Positions 44,144 through 52,894 of a stretch of 64,000 bases of DNA are shown here, piece after piece (position 1 is the stretch's first letter; each line of letters starts with the position of its first letter). The DNA is from Chitinophagaceae bacterium UBA4407. GTDB lineage: Bacteria; Bacteroidota; Bacteroidia; Chitinophagales; Chitinophagaceae. The stretch is taken from contig DGQT01000045.1 of the NCBI GenBank assembly GCA_002390845.1, positions 1-64,000 of the forward strand, given 5' to 3'. Under the pieces are notes generated by a model. The model ran no database searches and was not told where the DNA came from. It saw only the letters and a program-made list of their open reading frames with translations. A program made the translations under genes and the position numbers.

Positions 44144-46585
44144 TTAGATTTTAAAAGTTAACGGCACATTGATTTTAATACTGAAATTTCTGCCCATTTC
44201 ATAAACACCCTGGCGTCCTGTAACATTATTTACAGAAGTATATTTTAAACGGCTCAGGTGGTTTTGATAAGCTGCATCCCCAAGGTTTGACGCTGATAAA
44301 TGAATGCTGAAAATTTGTTTGCCTTTATTTAAAATTTCAGTTCCTACTGCAGCATTTACAATAACATAGCTGCCCGTTGCAGTTTCTGTATTGTAACCAG
44401 TGAAAGGATTGTTTTGCTTAAAAGTGTAATCGTCTGAAACGCTTATGTAAAGATTTTTCAGGCTTTTTCCTTTACTGAAAAAGTTGCCCCTGAGTTCTGA
44501 AACCAATCTTGCGGCTGGAATAAACGGAAGGTTTGTTGTACCTGCAAGCGCCGTATTAAACCGGCCAATTGTATAAGAAAATGTGTTTTCGAAATGCAGC
44601 CAGTCGAGAGGGTGGGGGTGAATGTCAACGTGAAATTCGGCACCGTATAAATGAGCATTGTGCTGGTCAAAGCGATAAACATTCAAATCATTTCCGCTTT
44701 CGGCATCATGAATAATAGAATCCTGGCCTGCACTGTTGGCCAGTTTTTCGTAGAAAATAAAGTTGCTGATATTATTATAGAATACGCTTGCAGATAATGA
44801 TACATGTTCCGACGCTATTTCAATTCCAGCATCAGCCTGTACACTTACTTCGCTTTTTAAATCTGTATTACCCACTTCGTAACGGTTGGTGCCCTCATGT
44901 GCACCGTTGCTGGCGAGCTCTGCAAAATTGGGTGCACGAAACCCGCGGGCAAAATTCATTTTCAAAGTTGTTTTCTCTGATGCCTGGTATGCAAGCCCGA
45001 CACTGCCTGAAACATTTGAAAAATTATGGGCGAACCGGTTGAATTTTTGCATTCCGTCAACGATCATTGATTTGCCTTCTACATGACGGTTGTCGAAACG
45101 TAAGCCCCCGCTTAATGATAACTTGTCTTTTGTATATTGGTTATAAATAAATACACCTGCATCAAACAGGTTATAGTTGGGAATAATCACTTCAGCGGCG
45201 CGGTTGGTGTTGGTCTGATACATGCCATTTACACCAAAACTTGTTTTGAAATTTTTTGCTGAAGGCAGATGGAACCTTAGAGCATAGTTCATGGTCTTTA
45301 AATCGAAATAAGCATTGGGTGTGTTTGTATCATTAGCGTTGCCAAATTCCTGGCGCTGGTTGCGCTGAAAACCAACAACAAGATCGAGCCGGTTTTTGCC
45401 AATATTAAAAGTGTTATCCGATGTAAGTTTAAAATGCCTGATATGCTGAAACGGAACTTCGGGGATGATTTTTTTAAAATCTGTATTGGTTGCAACACCC
45501 TCTTCCCCGCCCGGTAACGGTTTTATAAACTGGCCGGTTGTTTCATCCCTGTCGCCTTCAACAATGCCAAGATGCTGGTCGAAACTAGTTAACAGAATTT
45601 TGCTGCTGCCCCAACTGCCAGAATATCCAACCATGCCACCAAAGTTCTTATTATAGAATTTCGAATTGAATACATAGCCATCGTACTTGTTTTTATAATC
45701 CGGGGCACCTTTGTAATCGCCATAAGCATTCCAGCTAAAACCATTTTTCGTGCCGCCAATATTACCGTAGAAACCACGCAAACGGTTATTGGTCTGGTAT
45801 TCACTTTCAAAGTTTACACGTAAGTTGCCCTCAGGCGCAGGTAATTGCGATTGAATATTGATCACCCCGGCAATGGCATCACTGCCATACATTAAAGAAG
45901 CGGGCCCTTTTAATACTTCAACACGCTGGGCGCTGTAATCATCAATTTCAATTCCATGCTCATCCCCCCATTGCTGTCCTTCCTGTCTTACGCCATCATT
46001 TACAGTTACCACACGGTTATAACCCAGCCCTCTTATAAATGGTTTTGAAATCGCTGGTCCTGTGGTTAGCACAGAAAGACCGGGAACCGTTTTGGCCAAT
46101 GCATCCATAATATTGCCAAAAGCTGCGTTTAATAAGTCATCATGTTTTACAATGCTTACCGGTTGTGGGTTTTGTTTTGTGCGTGTTGCAAATGAAACAC
46201 CTGTTACCGTAACTGCTTCCTGTTCTACTACGGTTGGTTGCAAAGAATAATTGCGAACGGTTTCACCACTAATTTCTATGTTCTCAATTACAGAAGCAAA
46301 GCCCTGGTAAGAAATTTCTATCAGGTATTTTCCACTGTTTACCGAGGCTATATGGAAGTAGCCTTTGTCATCTGCAATTGCTCCTTTTTTTAAGTCGGGA
46401 AGAAAGATCGTTGCGCCGGGCAGCGGGGCATTTGTTTTGGCATCCGTTATAATTCCAGAGATAGAAGATTTTACAGAAGAACTATTTTTTGTCAGGTTGT
46501 TTATTTTCGCATCGTCACCGGTTTGTGCAGTGGCAGTAAAAATCCATAACAGCGTACCCAAAACTACTAAAGCGAAATTCTTCAT
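44144..46585 (-). CDS. TonB-dependent receptor with carboxypeptidase-regulatory-like domain
   Basis: Outer-membrane receptor of about 813 residues. A signal peptide (ends ATAQ) is followed by a carboxypeptidase-like domain (SGIITDAKTNAPLPGATIFL, about 40-115), a plug (KPFIRGLGYNRVVTVNDGVRQ; VEVLKGPASLMYGSDAIAGVINI), and a barrel ending FSIKINVPLTFKI. It is not of the SusC type: it lacks the SEVVVTG linker and has no SusD partner. The plug resembles metal or siderophore receptors of the ZnuD/CirA kind, so a metal-related ligand is possible but not shown. The start at 46585 (MKNFALVVLG) is the best signal-peptide start. Confidence 0.92.
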   Translation of the reverse strand: MKNFALVVLGTLLWIFTATAQTGDDAKINNLTKNSSSVKSSISGIITDAKTNAPLPGATIFLPDLKKGAIADDKGYFHIASVNSGKYLIEISYQGFASVIENIEISGETVRNYSLQPTVVEQEAVTVTGVSFATRTKQNPQPVSIVKHDDLLNAAFGNIMDALAKTVPGLSVLTTGPAISKPFIRGLGYNRVVTVNDGVRQEGQQWGDEHGIEIDDYSAQRVEVLKGPASLMYGSDAIAGVINIQSQLPAPEGNLRVNFESEYQTNNRLRGFYGNIGGTKNGFSWNAYGDYKGAPDYKNKYDGYVFNSKFYNKNFGGMVGYSGSWGSSKILLTSFDQHLGIVEGDRDETTGQFIKPLPGGEEGVATNTDFKKIIPEVPFQHIRHFKLTSDNTFNIGKNRLDLVVGFQRNQRQEFGNANDTNTPNAYFDLKTMNYALRFHLPSAKNFKTSFGVNGMYQTNTNRAAEVIIPNYNLFDAGVFIYNQYTKDKLSLSGGLRFDNRHVEGKSMIVDGMQKFNRFAHNFSNVSGSVGLAYQASEKTTLKMNFARGFRAPNFAELASNGAHEGTNRYEVGNTDLKSEVSVQADAGIEIASEHVSLSASVFYNNISNFIFYEKLANSAGQDSIIHDAESGNDLNVYRFDQHNAHLYGAEFHVDIHPHPLDWLHFENTFSYTIGRFNTALAGTTNLPFIPAARLVSELRGNFFSKGKSLKNLYISVSDDYTFKQNNPFTGYNTETATGSYVIVNAAVGTEILNKGKQIFSIHLSASNLGDAAYQNHLSRLKYTSVNNVTGRQGVYEMGRNFSIKINVPLTFKI

Positions 46586-46683
46586 CATTATGTATTTGTT
46601 ACGAAGTTGCAAATGTAAATGCGTCCCCGATATTTAATTGGTTGTCGTTAAATTTTAACATCGAATTTTTAAGAGGGAGGCGA

Positions 46684-46760
46684 TTTTTTTTAGCCGGGCT
46701 TAAGTCGTTTTGTTAAGCTTTTCTTGCGTCGCACACTTGTACTGCAGCAATTTTATTCAG
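46684..46760. repeat. Intergenic palindromic repeat, copy 16 (single left arm)
   Basis: TTTTTTTAGCCGGGCTTAAG then GTTAAGCTTTTCTTGCGTCG and CACACTTGTAC. The right arm is not found. The remaining ~190 bp before the next gene (46761-46951) show no gene or clear promoter. Confidence 0.68.
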
Positions 46761-46951
46761 CATTAACAGCCGCTAACTGAACAATATTTTAATAAAAGAA
46801 ATACCTTGTTAATGCAGGTTAGAATTTTTACCAATCGTTTTATATGATCCGGGTAATTTTTTATTTAAGTACATTCGTTAACAGCCTTGACAGTCTTGAA
46901 TTATGTAAAACTGAATAAGTAAAGTTTCAGTTATCAAATAAATTACAACTG

Positions 46952-48133
46952 ATGAAGAACATTGCTTTATTAATAATGAATGCCATCTTTTGCAATATTT
47001 TATTAGCACAACATATTCCTCAACATGAAAACCTTGTTCTTAAACAAAAAAAATTAAATATTACTTCCACCCCATTCGCCAATATTGAAATATTAGACAA
47101 TAGAATTGATACCGAAAGGGTATTCAATTACGAAAACGGCATATTTCCTCCCAGTTATCTGTACTTAGATAAATCAGCAGTTAAAAACTATTTTGAAAAT
47201 GCAATAATGAATATTTCAAATGGAGATGAGACCCTCCTGATTAATCTAAGTCAATTACGAATTGCCAATAAAAGCTATGTTATAAAAAATGGGATTAAAC
47301 ATCCTTTGATTGCCCATAACCTTAGAATGTATATTCAATTTCAAGCAGAAATTTTTATAAAAAAAAGTGATAATGAATATAAAAAACTCTTAACTGTAAA
47401 CAAAGAGTATTACTCATTCGGTCTATATGAAAAAATTTTACCAGGCATATTTAACGATGTAATAGAAATGGTGAGTAGTATAAATGAATTTGCAAATGCA
47501 GAAAAAGCAACCAACAATAAAACATTGCTAAAGTTTCTGCAAGATTCTACTGCTTTTTTAAATATTAGCGATTCGATAAAATACACACGGGAACGTATAT
47601 GCAAAGAATCAAACAAGTGGGCTGAATATCCGATAATTAAGCAAACAGTTTATTCGAACGGCGCTTATTTAAGTTTTGATGATTTTCAGAATAGCATATC
47701 AAGCCCTACTGATATTAGTCTTCAATTTGATGAAAAAGATAGTGTTTATAAGGCTTTCGGTGAAACGAATAAAAAGAGTTCGTTTCTTTGGCCAGCGTTT
47801 ATTTCTTATGATAATGAACTATATGCTTATCTTTTTAATAATGTGTATTTGAAAATGTACAAAAGCAAAAACACGTTTTATTTTTATGTGCCACGCAACC
47901 TGCCGAATATGTATATGATTTTTTCAATTGAAGAAATCAAGCATGAAGATTCTTATTATTCATCTTCAGGAATTTCAAATATATGGGTTGCATTAATAGG
48001 CCTGGCATCTTCTGCTACAATTGAATCTTTGACTAAAAATCCGAAACAGAAGCAAATTTTGGAAAACAGCTTAAAACCTGACTTTCGAAGTTGTTTTATT
48101 GAAATGAGTAGTGGCGATATTATTTATGATTAA
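46952..48133 (+). CDS. Exported protein of unknown function
   Basis: Protein of 393 residues with a signal peptide (MKNIALLIMNAIFCNILLAQ). No family is recognised. The sequence is rich in Asn, Ile, Lys and Tyr, and its DNA is notably more AT-rich than the neighbouring core genes, hinting at a recent arrival or lax composition. A small hydrophobic stretch near the end (SGISNIWVALIGLASSATIE, about 345-365) might be a membrane contact. It has no operon partners; the next gene, yifB, lies beyond a repeat. Confidence 0.65.
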   Translation: MKNIALLIMNAIFCNILLAQHIPQHENLVLKQKKLNITSTPFANIEILDNRIDTERVFNYENGIFPPSYLYLDKSAVKNYFENAIMNISNGDETLLINLSQLRIANKSYVIKNGIKHPLIAHNLRMYIQFQAEIFIKKSDNEYKKLLTVNKEYYSFGLYEKILPGIFNDVIEMVSSINEFANAEKATNNKTLLKFLQDSTAFLNISDSIKYTRERICKESNKWAEYPIIKQTVYSNGAYLSFDDFQNSISSPTDISLQFDEKDSVYKAFGETNKKSSFLWPAFISYDNELYAYLFNNVYLKMYKSKNTFYFYVPRNLPNMYMIFSIEEIKHEDSYYSSSGISNIWVALIGLASSATIESLTKNPKQKQILENSLKPDFRSCFIEMSSGDIIYD

Positions 48134-48164
48134 AGCAGATTATAAATCAATTTTTATTTAATTA

Positions 48165-48256
48165 CATTCGTTAACAGACTCGCATCCACAACCGCTCTTT
48201 TGATGCTATAAAAGAAAAACGTACAAGTGAGTGACACAACAGGCGATGCCATATTA
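48165..48256. repeat. Intergenic palindromic repeat, copy 17 (right arm of the TGTGTCACTCAC subtype)
   Basis: AACGTACAAGTGAGTGACAC then AACAGGCGATGCCAT. Sixteen bases of the end (48237-48252) recur at the very start of the window. It lies between the unknown exported protein gene and yifB. Confidence 0.65.
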
Positions 48257-48288
48257 ACCAAAAAGCTGACTACCTAAATAAAAACCTT

Positions 48289-49833
48289 ATGCTCGTAAAA
48301 ACCTTTGGCAGTGCGGTGTACGGCGTAGAAGCAATCAGTATTACCATCGAAGTAAATGTAAGCAACGGCCAGAATTATTTTATTGTGGGCCTGCCCGACA
48401 GTGCCGTGAAGGAAAGCCTGCAACGCGTTGAAAGTGCTGTAAAAACGAACAATTATTACATGCCTCGCACCAAGCTTGTAATAAATCTTGCACCCGCCGA
48501 TATAAAAAAATCAGGCTCGGCATTCGATCTTCCTATTGCAATTGGCGTACTCGGTGCCAGCGAACAGATTGAAGAACCTGAACGTTTAAGCGATTATGTA
48601 ATCATGGGCGAACTCAGCCTCGACGGCAGTGTTCAGCCAATTAAAGGTGCATTACCCATTGCCATACAGGCACGCAAAGAAGGCTTTAAAGGATTGATTG
48701 TTCCCAAACAAAATGCCCGTGAAGCGGGTATGGTAAACAACCTTTTTGTGTATGGCGTTACCCATTTAAACGAAGTGGTGGAGTTCTTTAAAAATGAAAA
48801 TTCGTTACAACCGGTTGTTGTAAATACACGGGAAGAATTCTTTAACTCACAATACGAATTCGAAGTTGATTTCAACGATGTAAAAGGCCAGGAAAATATA
48901 AAGCGTGCTATGGAAATTGCAGCAGCAGGTGGACACAATGCCATATTGATTGGTCCGCCCGGGGCAGGCAAAACCATGCTGGCAAAGCGTTTGCCCACCA
49001 TCTTGCCACCATTGAGTTTACTGGAAGCGCTGGAAACAACAAAGATTCACAGCGTTGCCGGCAAGCTTCCTGAAAACACTTCGCTGGTAAGCAAAAGGCC
49101 ATTCCGTTCACCACATCACACCATAAGCGATGTTGCATTGGTTGGCGGTGGTGGTATTCCGCAACCCGGTGAAATATCTTTGGCACATAATGGTGTATTG
49201 TTTTTAGATGAATTGCCCGAGTTTAAACGAACCGTTCTTGAAGTAATGCGCCAGCCAATGGAAGAACGAAAAGTAACCATTTCACGGGCAAAAGTGGCGC
49301 TGGATTTTCCTGCAAATTTTATGTTGATTGCCAGTATGAATCCCTGCCCATGCGGCTATTATAACCATCCCGAGAAGGAGTGTACCTGCCCGCCCGGTGC
49401 AGTGCAAAAATATTTGAATAAAATTTCAGGCCCATTGCTGGACAGGATCGACCTGCACGTAGAAGTAACCCCTGTTGCATTCAGCGAGCTGAGCAATACA
49501 AACAGTAAAGGCGAAGATTCTGCTGCAATCAGGCAACGTGTTATCAATGCAAGGGAAATACAAACAGAGCGGTATAAAAATAATCCCGGCATGTACGCCA
49601 ATGCGCAAATGAGCAGTAAACAGTTGCGCGAAATATGTGTGATCAACCAGGCAGGAGAAGCATTATTGAAACGTGCTATGGAGCGTTTGAATTTATCTGC
49701 AAGGGCTTACGACCGCATCTTAAAAGTAAGCCGAACCATTGCAGATCTTGCTGCAAGCGCCGATATAAAAGCAGAGCATCTTGCCGAAGCAATCCAGTAC
49801 CGCAGTTTAGACCGTGAAGGCTGGGCGGGATAA
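48289..49833 (+). CDS. YifB/ComM-family Mg-chelatase-like AAA ATPase
   Basis: AAA+ protein of 514 residues. The N-terminal domain has a Lon-like start (MLVKTFGSAVYGVEAISITIEVNVSNG) and GLPDSAVKESLQRVESAVK. Walker A is GPPGAGKTM (about 221-229) and Walker B is VLFLDELPEF. A C4 zinc site is seen in NPCPCGYYNHPEKECTCPP, and the C-terminal helical region has LSARAYDRILKVSRTIADL. In Proteobacteria the homologue ComM is a branch-migration helicase used in natural transformation; together with the radA and comF-like genes in this window that role is plausible but not proved here. Confidence 0.94.
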   Translation: MLVKTFGSAVYGVEAISITIEVNVSNGQNYFIVGLPDSAVKESLQRVESAVKTNNYYMPRTKLVINLAPADIKKSGSAFDLPIAIGVLGASEQIEEPERLSDYVIMGELSLDGSVQPIKGALPIAIQARKEGFKGLIVPKQNAREAGMVNNLFVYGVTHLNEVVEFFKNENSLQPVVVNTREEFFNSQYEFEVDFNDVKGQENIKRAMEIAAAGGHNAILIGPPGAGKTMLAKRLPTILPPLSLLEALETTKIHSVAGKLPENTSLVSKRPFRSPHHTISDVALVGGGGIPQPGEISLAHNGVLFLDELPEFKRTVLEVMRQPMEERKVTISRAKVALDFPANFMLIASMNPCPCGYYNHPEKECTCPPGAVQKYLNKISGPLLDRIDLHVEVTPVAFSELSNTNSKGEDSAAIRQRVINAREIQTERYKNNPGMYANAQMSSKQLREICVINQAGEALLKRAMERLNLSARAYDRILKVSRTIADLAASADIKAEHLAEAIQYRSLDREGWAG

Positions 49834-49863
49834 TATACCGCCACTTTAGCTAATACATTTTAT

Positions 49864-50095
49864 TGGCCGGGCATTTGTTTTTTGTGAGGCTTTTGTTGCC
49901 ACGCTCGTTTCAAAGTTCCCCTTTCATAGCAACATTTAAGCAGCCTGCCCTGAACTTGTTTCTGGGTGGCATTCCGAAAGCTTTCGGGACCGGATTCATT
50001 TCGGTATCGCACTCGTGTGCGGTTTGATTATATATTCAGCTTTTACCCAATCGCAGATCTAAGCGTATTGTTGTTGGCGGGCGCCAACAACCGCA
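49864..50095. repeat. Intergenic palindromic repeat, copy 18 (long composite)
   Basis: The left end TTGGCCGGGCATTTGTTTTT leads to GCTTTTGTTGCCACGCTCGT and the reversed alternative module. A second part (GGTATCGCACTCGTGTGCGG) carries a degenerate standard core and then GCTTTTACCCAATCGCAGAT. It closes with a 10-bp perfect hairpin GTTGTTGGCG / CGCCAACAAC (50070-50091). Parts of the last section recur in copies 6 and 20. It begins 31 bp after the yifB stop. Confidence 0.75.
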
Positions 50096-50177
50096 TAAAT
50101 TGCAGCGTTAAGTTATAAGTATTTACTTTTTAAAATTATGGTTGTGCAACAGTGACCTGATGTTGTGCGCAGCTTTG

Positions 50178-50699
50178 TCAAGTTAGCAAATGGTCAAAAT
50201 TCTTTGCAGTATAAAACCATCTTACATAATTTTCTTCTCCACCGTTTAAATAGCTATCGCCAATATCTATCATCGCATTAAAGTCTGTATGGCTATAACA
50301 GCCTTTTACAAAATGAAAGCCATCTCTTTTTAAGGCGTTTAATGTGTCAGATAAGTTTGCTTGAGTTTGTACAGTTATGTCATTCACATTGACTTTGCCA
50401 TCTAAAATTTCAATTTCGAATAGCTCATCATTGTCAAACCCAAGCCTAACCCAATTGTTTGAAATGTCAAACAAATTTTGATAATCGTCTTCAGAGTCAG
50501 CCCTGCCTTTATTCTTAGTTGGATTAAATAAAAGTTGTTGTCGAATAATTTGTCTTGGTTGGTCAAATAGCAAAATAATATTTGGATTCTCTTCGAGAAT
50601 AAGTCCTTTATCTTTTATGAATTTCCATTTCATAAAATGTTTTTGGTAGCTGCTAGTTTGCACATAACGTTCGAGTATTTGCGAAGGCAGGGAAATCAT
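50178..50699 (-). CDS. Protein of unknown function
   Basis: Hypothetical protein of 173 residues, no signal peptide or membrane segment. It shares with the next gene an unusual short pattern, WVRLGFDNDELFEIEI here and WVRFGWFEKNTRLIVQPI there, and both are AT-rich and on the same strand, separated by about 170 bp. This suggests a two-gene accessory unit of common origin, but no domain is identified. The stop lies just beyond repeat copy 18. Confidence 0.6.
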   Translation of the reverse strand: MISLPSQILERYVQTSSYQKHFMKWKFIKDKGLILEENPNIILLFDQPRQIIRQQLLFNPTKNKGRADSEDDYQNLFDISNNWVRLGFDNDELFEIEILDGKVNVNDITVQTQANLSDTLNALKRDGFHFVKGCYSHTDFNAMIDIGDSYLNGGEENYVRWFYTAKNFDHLLT

Positions 50700-50867
50700 T
50701 GATTGTCCAGCCCGGACAAATGCCCATTTTGAAAATATGTTGTTGAAGTTTATAAACTAACGCTGAACATTGAATGTCGAGCTTGAACCGCTGCTGGTGC
50801 TTACAAATAGCTGATGTTACAATGTCCAACCCTGCTTTTGTAAATACTTTTGTTGCACACAGTTTTA

Positions 50868-51773
50868 TTACTTGTTTAATATATTTCGTCGGAAAAGTCT
50901 TTTAATATTGTTATCTAGTCCTTGTGCTTCGGTTCTACATGCAATTATGTCTTTTAGAAAAAGCAAATGTTCCTTCCTCTTAAAAAAGTCAAGATTAAAT
51001 GACTTTGTTAGAGTTAAAAACAAAACTGTAAATTTTATTGACCAAGGTTTGTCATTTTTTGCAGCCTCTCCAAAATTTTCCTTAATTAGTCTTTCTATGT
51101 CTTTTTGAAATTTGGATGCTTCTTTAGTGCTCTGGGTTATCTCGTCAATTTTATCTCGAATGGATTTGACCCTTCCACTTTCTTTCAATTGCATAATAAC
51201 TGTGAGTAAGTCGTCTGAACTTGTGGCTTGTGAAAGCACATAATGCGTCAGTGAAGGAAAATTAAAGTTCTTGTCAATACCAACTTTTAAATCGTCAAAC
51301 CATAAAGAATCTTTTTCAGATTTTATCTTTTCATCAATTTTTAGAAGGGTCTGGTTTAAATTGTTTTTTGTGTTAAGTAATTTATTGTCCTTAATTCTTT
51401 CTGCTCGTTGTGGACTGATAAAAAGGTCAGTCTTAAGATGATGTGATGAAGCCAAGTAATTTCTAATGCCTTTGTCAGAATAACTTGCTTCACTATTCCA
51501 GTCAATTTTAAGACTTTCAGGGTTTATAGGTTGTACGATAAGTCTTGTGTTTTTTTCAAACCATCCGAATCTTACCCAATCGCCTTCAAATCCATTAGCT
51601 AAGAAATTAGTTTCGTCATAGAGGAGGATTGAGTTAATGTAATTTGAAAGCCCACCTAATGACGTAATAAACTCTTCTTCAGATATTGAAAACAAGTCGT
51701 TATTACCGTCAAGCAGTGAACCTGCTTGTTCAAGAGACCAATTATCAATTAAGCTTTTCTGAATCTTCGCCAT
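50868..51773 (-). CDS. Protein of unknown function
   Basis: Hypothetical protein of 301 residues. The N-terminal ~100 residues contain the WVRFGWFEKNTRL stretch shared with the neighbouring 173-residue protein. The central part is charged and helical (LLKIDEKIKSEKDSLW; DKIDEITQSTKEASKFQKDI), compatible with a coiled coil. No catalytic motif is seen. It may be a cytoplasmic regulator or part of an accessory system; nothing firmer is supportable. Confidence 0.6.
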   Translation of the reverse strand: MAKIQKSLIDNWSLEQAGSLLDGNNDLFSISEEEFITSLGGLSNYINSILLYDETNFLANGFEGDWVRFGWFEKNTRLIVQPINPESLKIDWNSEASYSDKGIRNYLASSHHLKTDLFISPQRAERIKDNKLLNTKNNLNQTLLKIDEKIKSEKDSLWFDDLKVGIDKNFNFPSLTHYVLSQATSSDDLLTVIMQLKESGRVKSIRDKIDEITQSTKEASKFQKDIERLIKENFGEAAKNDKPWSIKFTVLFLTLTKSFNLDFFKRKEHLLFLKDIIACRTEAQGLDNNIKRLFRRNILNK

Positions 51774-51959
51774 TTAGTTTTAGATGTCTGATGAAAATTG
51801 CATGCAACACAAAGATTGCCGCAATTGCTTAAAACTGCAAATTTTCTTTTTCGTTGATTTTCAACAAAAGCCCATTGCGTTTTTTGTATTGTCGGCTTCG
51901 CCAATCAGCCAACCATCTCTCCAATCTCCCCATCAACCAAAGCACAATCTCCAATCAAA

Positions 51960-52084
51960 CCGTACAAGTATGTCGCCGCTCACAACCTCCGCATAAAGCT
52001 ACGGCTGTCGAAGAAGGCTATGGCGTACAAGTGTGCGACGCAACCAAAGCCCAATATCCATCCCACTGCCCGGCCCCAAAAAAA
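51960..52084. repeat. Intergenic palindromic repeat, copy 19
   Basis: ACCGTACAAGTATGTCGCC on the left, and GGCGTACAAGTGTGCGACGC then AACCAAAGCCC and GCCCGGCCCCAAAAAAAC on the right (52023-52084). It directly precedes the RFYPK-array gene, leaving only about 30 bp for its start region. The section 51774-51959 holds short CCAATC-type repeats and no gene. Confidence 0.72.
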
Positions 52085-52116
52085 CAAATTACAGGCAAAA
52101 ATGCCCGTACACATGT

Positions 52117-52818
52117 GTGAGCGACGCTATTCATTATCAAAGTGAAGTAAGGCTTATTAAAAAAGCCATGAGGTTTTATCCGAAAGCCATAAGATTTTAC
52201 CAGAAAGGCATGAGATTTTATCCGAAAAGCGTGAGGTTTTATCCGAAAGGCGTTAGGTTTTATCCGAAAGCCATAAGGTTTTATCCAAAAGGCATGAGGT
52301 TTTATCCGAAAGGCATGAGGTTTTATCCGAAAGGCATCAGGTTTTATCTGAAAAGCGTGAGGTTTTATCCGAAAGTCATCAGGTTTTATGCTAGTGCCGC
52401 GGTAGAAGCGGCACGGGTGGCCATGTGTACCGGCCAGTACGCCAACCTTGGCGCACTGATACAGCATTTTGCCGCAACACCCGAGAACATAAACCAGTAT
52501 TTCGATCTGCAGGGCATACGCAACGGTCAGCAGGTATTGTTTACCGGCGATACCAACCCGCAGCAGTCCGAAACCATTATGCAGCATACATTCGGCGCAA
52601 AAGATATGCTGTTGCTTCAAAACGAAGGCAGCACCGAACTGCGCTTTTACCTGGCCAGTCAAAAAGACGATGCCCCCGCAACCACCACCGTAATTGTAGC
52701 TGCCGGCACCGAGCAACAGGTGCCCATTACCAGCCTGGGCAGCATAGCATTAACCTTTGTAAACGTGTACAACCCCGATACCATAAACAAAGGCGAGTGG
52801 ACGGTGCAGTTGCAGTAA
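52117..52818 (+). CDS. Protein with a 10-fold RFYPK heptad array
   Basis: Protein of 233 residues of unknown function. A short N-terminus (GTG start; SDAIHYQSEVRLIKK) is followed by ten 7-residue units of the form (A/G/S)(M/I/V)RFYPK (about residues 17-86) and a partial eleventh. A C-terminal domain of ~140 residues begins ASAAVEAARVAMCTGQYANLG. The array is very basic and aromatic. The C-terminal DNA is visibly richer in GC than the neighbouring genes. The GTG at 52117 is favoured over an ATG at 52168 (inside the array) and over a longer frame that starts in repeat copy 19. The residues flanking the array, KKA and RFYASAA, suggest that it grew inside an originally single RFY site. A good terminator follows. 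Confidence 0.7.
   Translation: MSDAIHYQSEVRLIKKAMRFYPKAIRFYQKGMRFYPKSVRFYPKGVRFYPKAIRFYPKGMRFYPKGMRFYPKGIRFYLKSVRFYPKVIRFYASAAVEAARVAMCTGQYANLGALIQHFAATPENINQYFDLQGIRNGQQVLFTGDTNPQQSETIMQHTFGAKDMLLLQNEGSTELRFYLASQKDDAPATTTVIVAAGTEQQVPITSLGSIALTFVNVYNPDTINKGEWTVQLQ
52165..52389. repeat. 21-bp tandem repeat array (10 units plus partial)
   Basis: Units are GCCATGAGGTTTTATCCGAA+A-like, 21 bp each. The 15 bp AGGTTTTATCCGAAA are nearly invariant. The first six bases vary (GGCATG, GCCATA, AGCGTG, GGCGTT, GGCATC, GTCATC), which changes only the first two residues of each heptad. Unit 2 has CAG and unit 9 CTG in place of CCG. The array is in frame and lacks stop codons in the antisense frame too. Confidence 0.95.
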
Positions 52819-52837
52819 ACATACATTGTTGTTTTAC

Positions 52838-52868
52838 AAAGCCAATGCAATATTGTATTGGCTTTTTT
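52838..52868 (+). terminator. Intrinsic terminator after the RFYPK-array gene
   Basis: Stem AAAGCCAATGCAA / TTGTATTGGCTTT (one wobble pair) followed by TTTTATTTG. It lies 20 bp after the stop codon, which supports real transcription of the gene. Confidence 0.85.
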
Positions 52869-52894
52869 ATTTGCCCAACAGTTGGAACGGAGAG

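Noticed and set aside
52165..52389. CRISPR array
   Set aside because: Units are directly abutting 21-bp repeats without unique spacers, in frame within a coding sequence, and no cas gene is present.
52018..52716. Antisense frame of the RFYPK-array gene (FRIKPHA repeats)
   Set aside because: The sense gene has a plausible start, a folded-looking C-terminal domain and a terminator; the antisense frame ends in repeat sequence. Kept only as a finding about the array.
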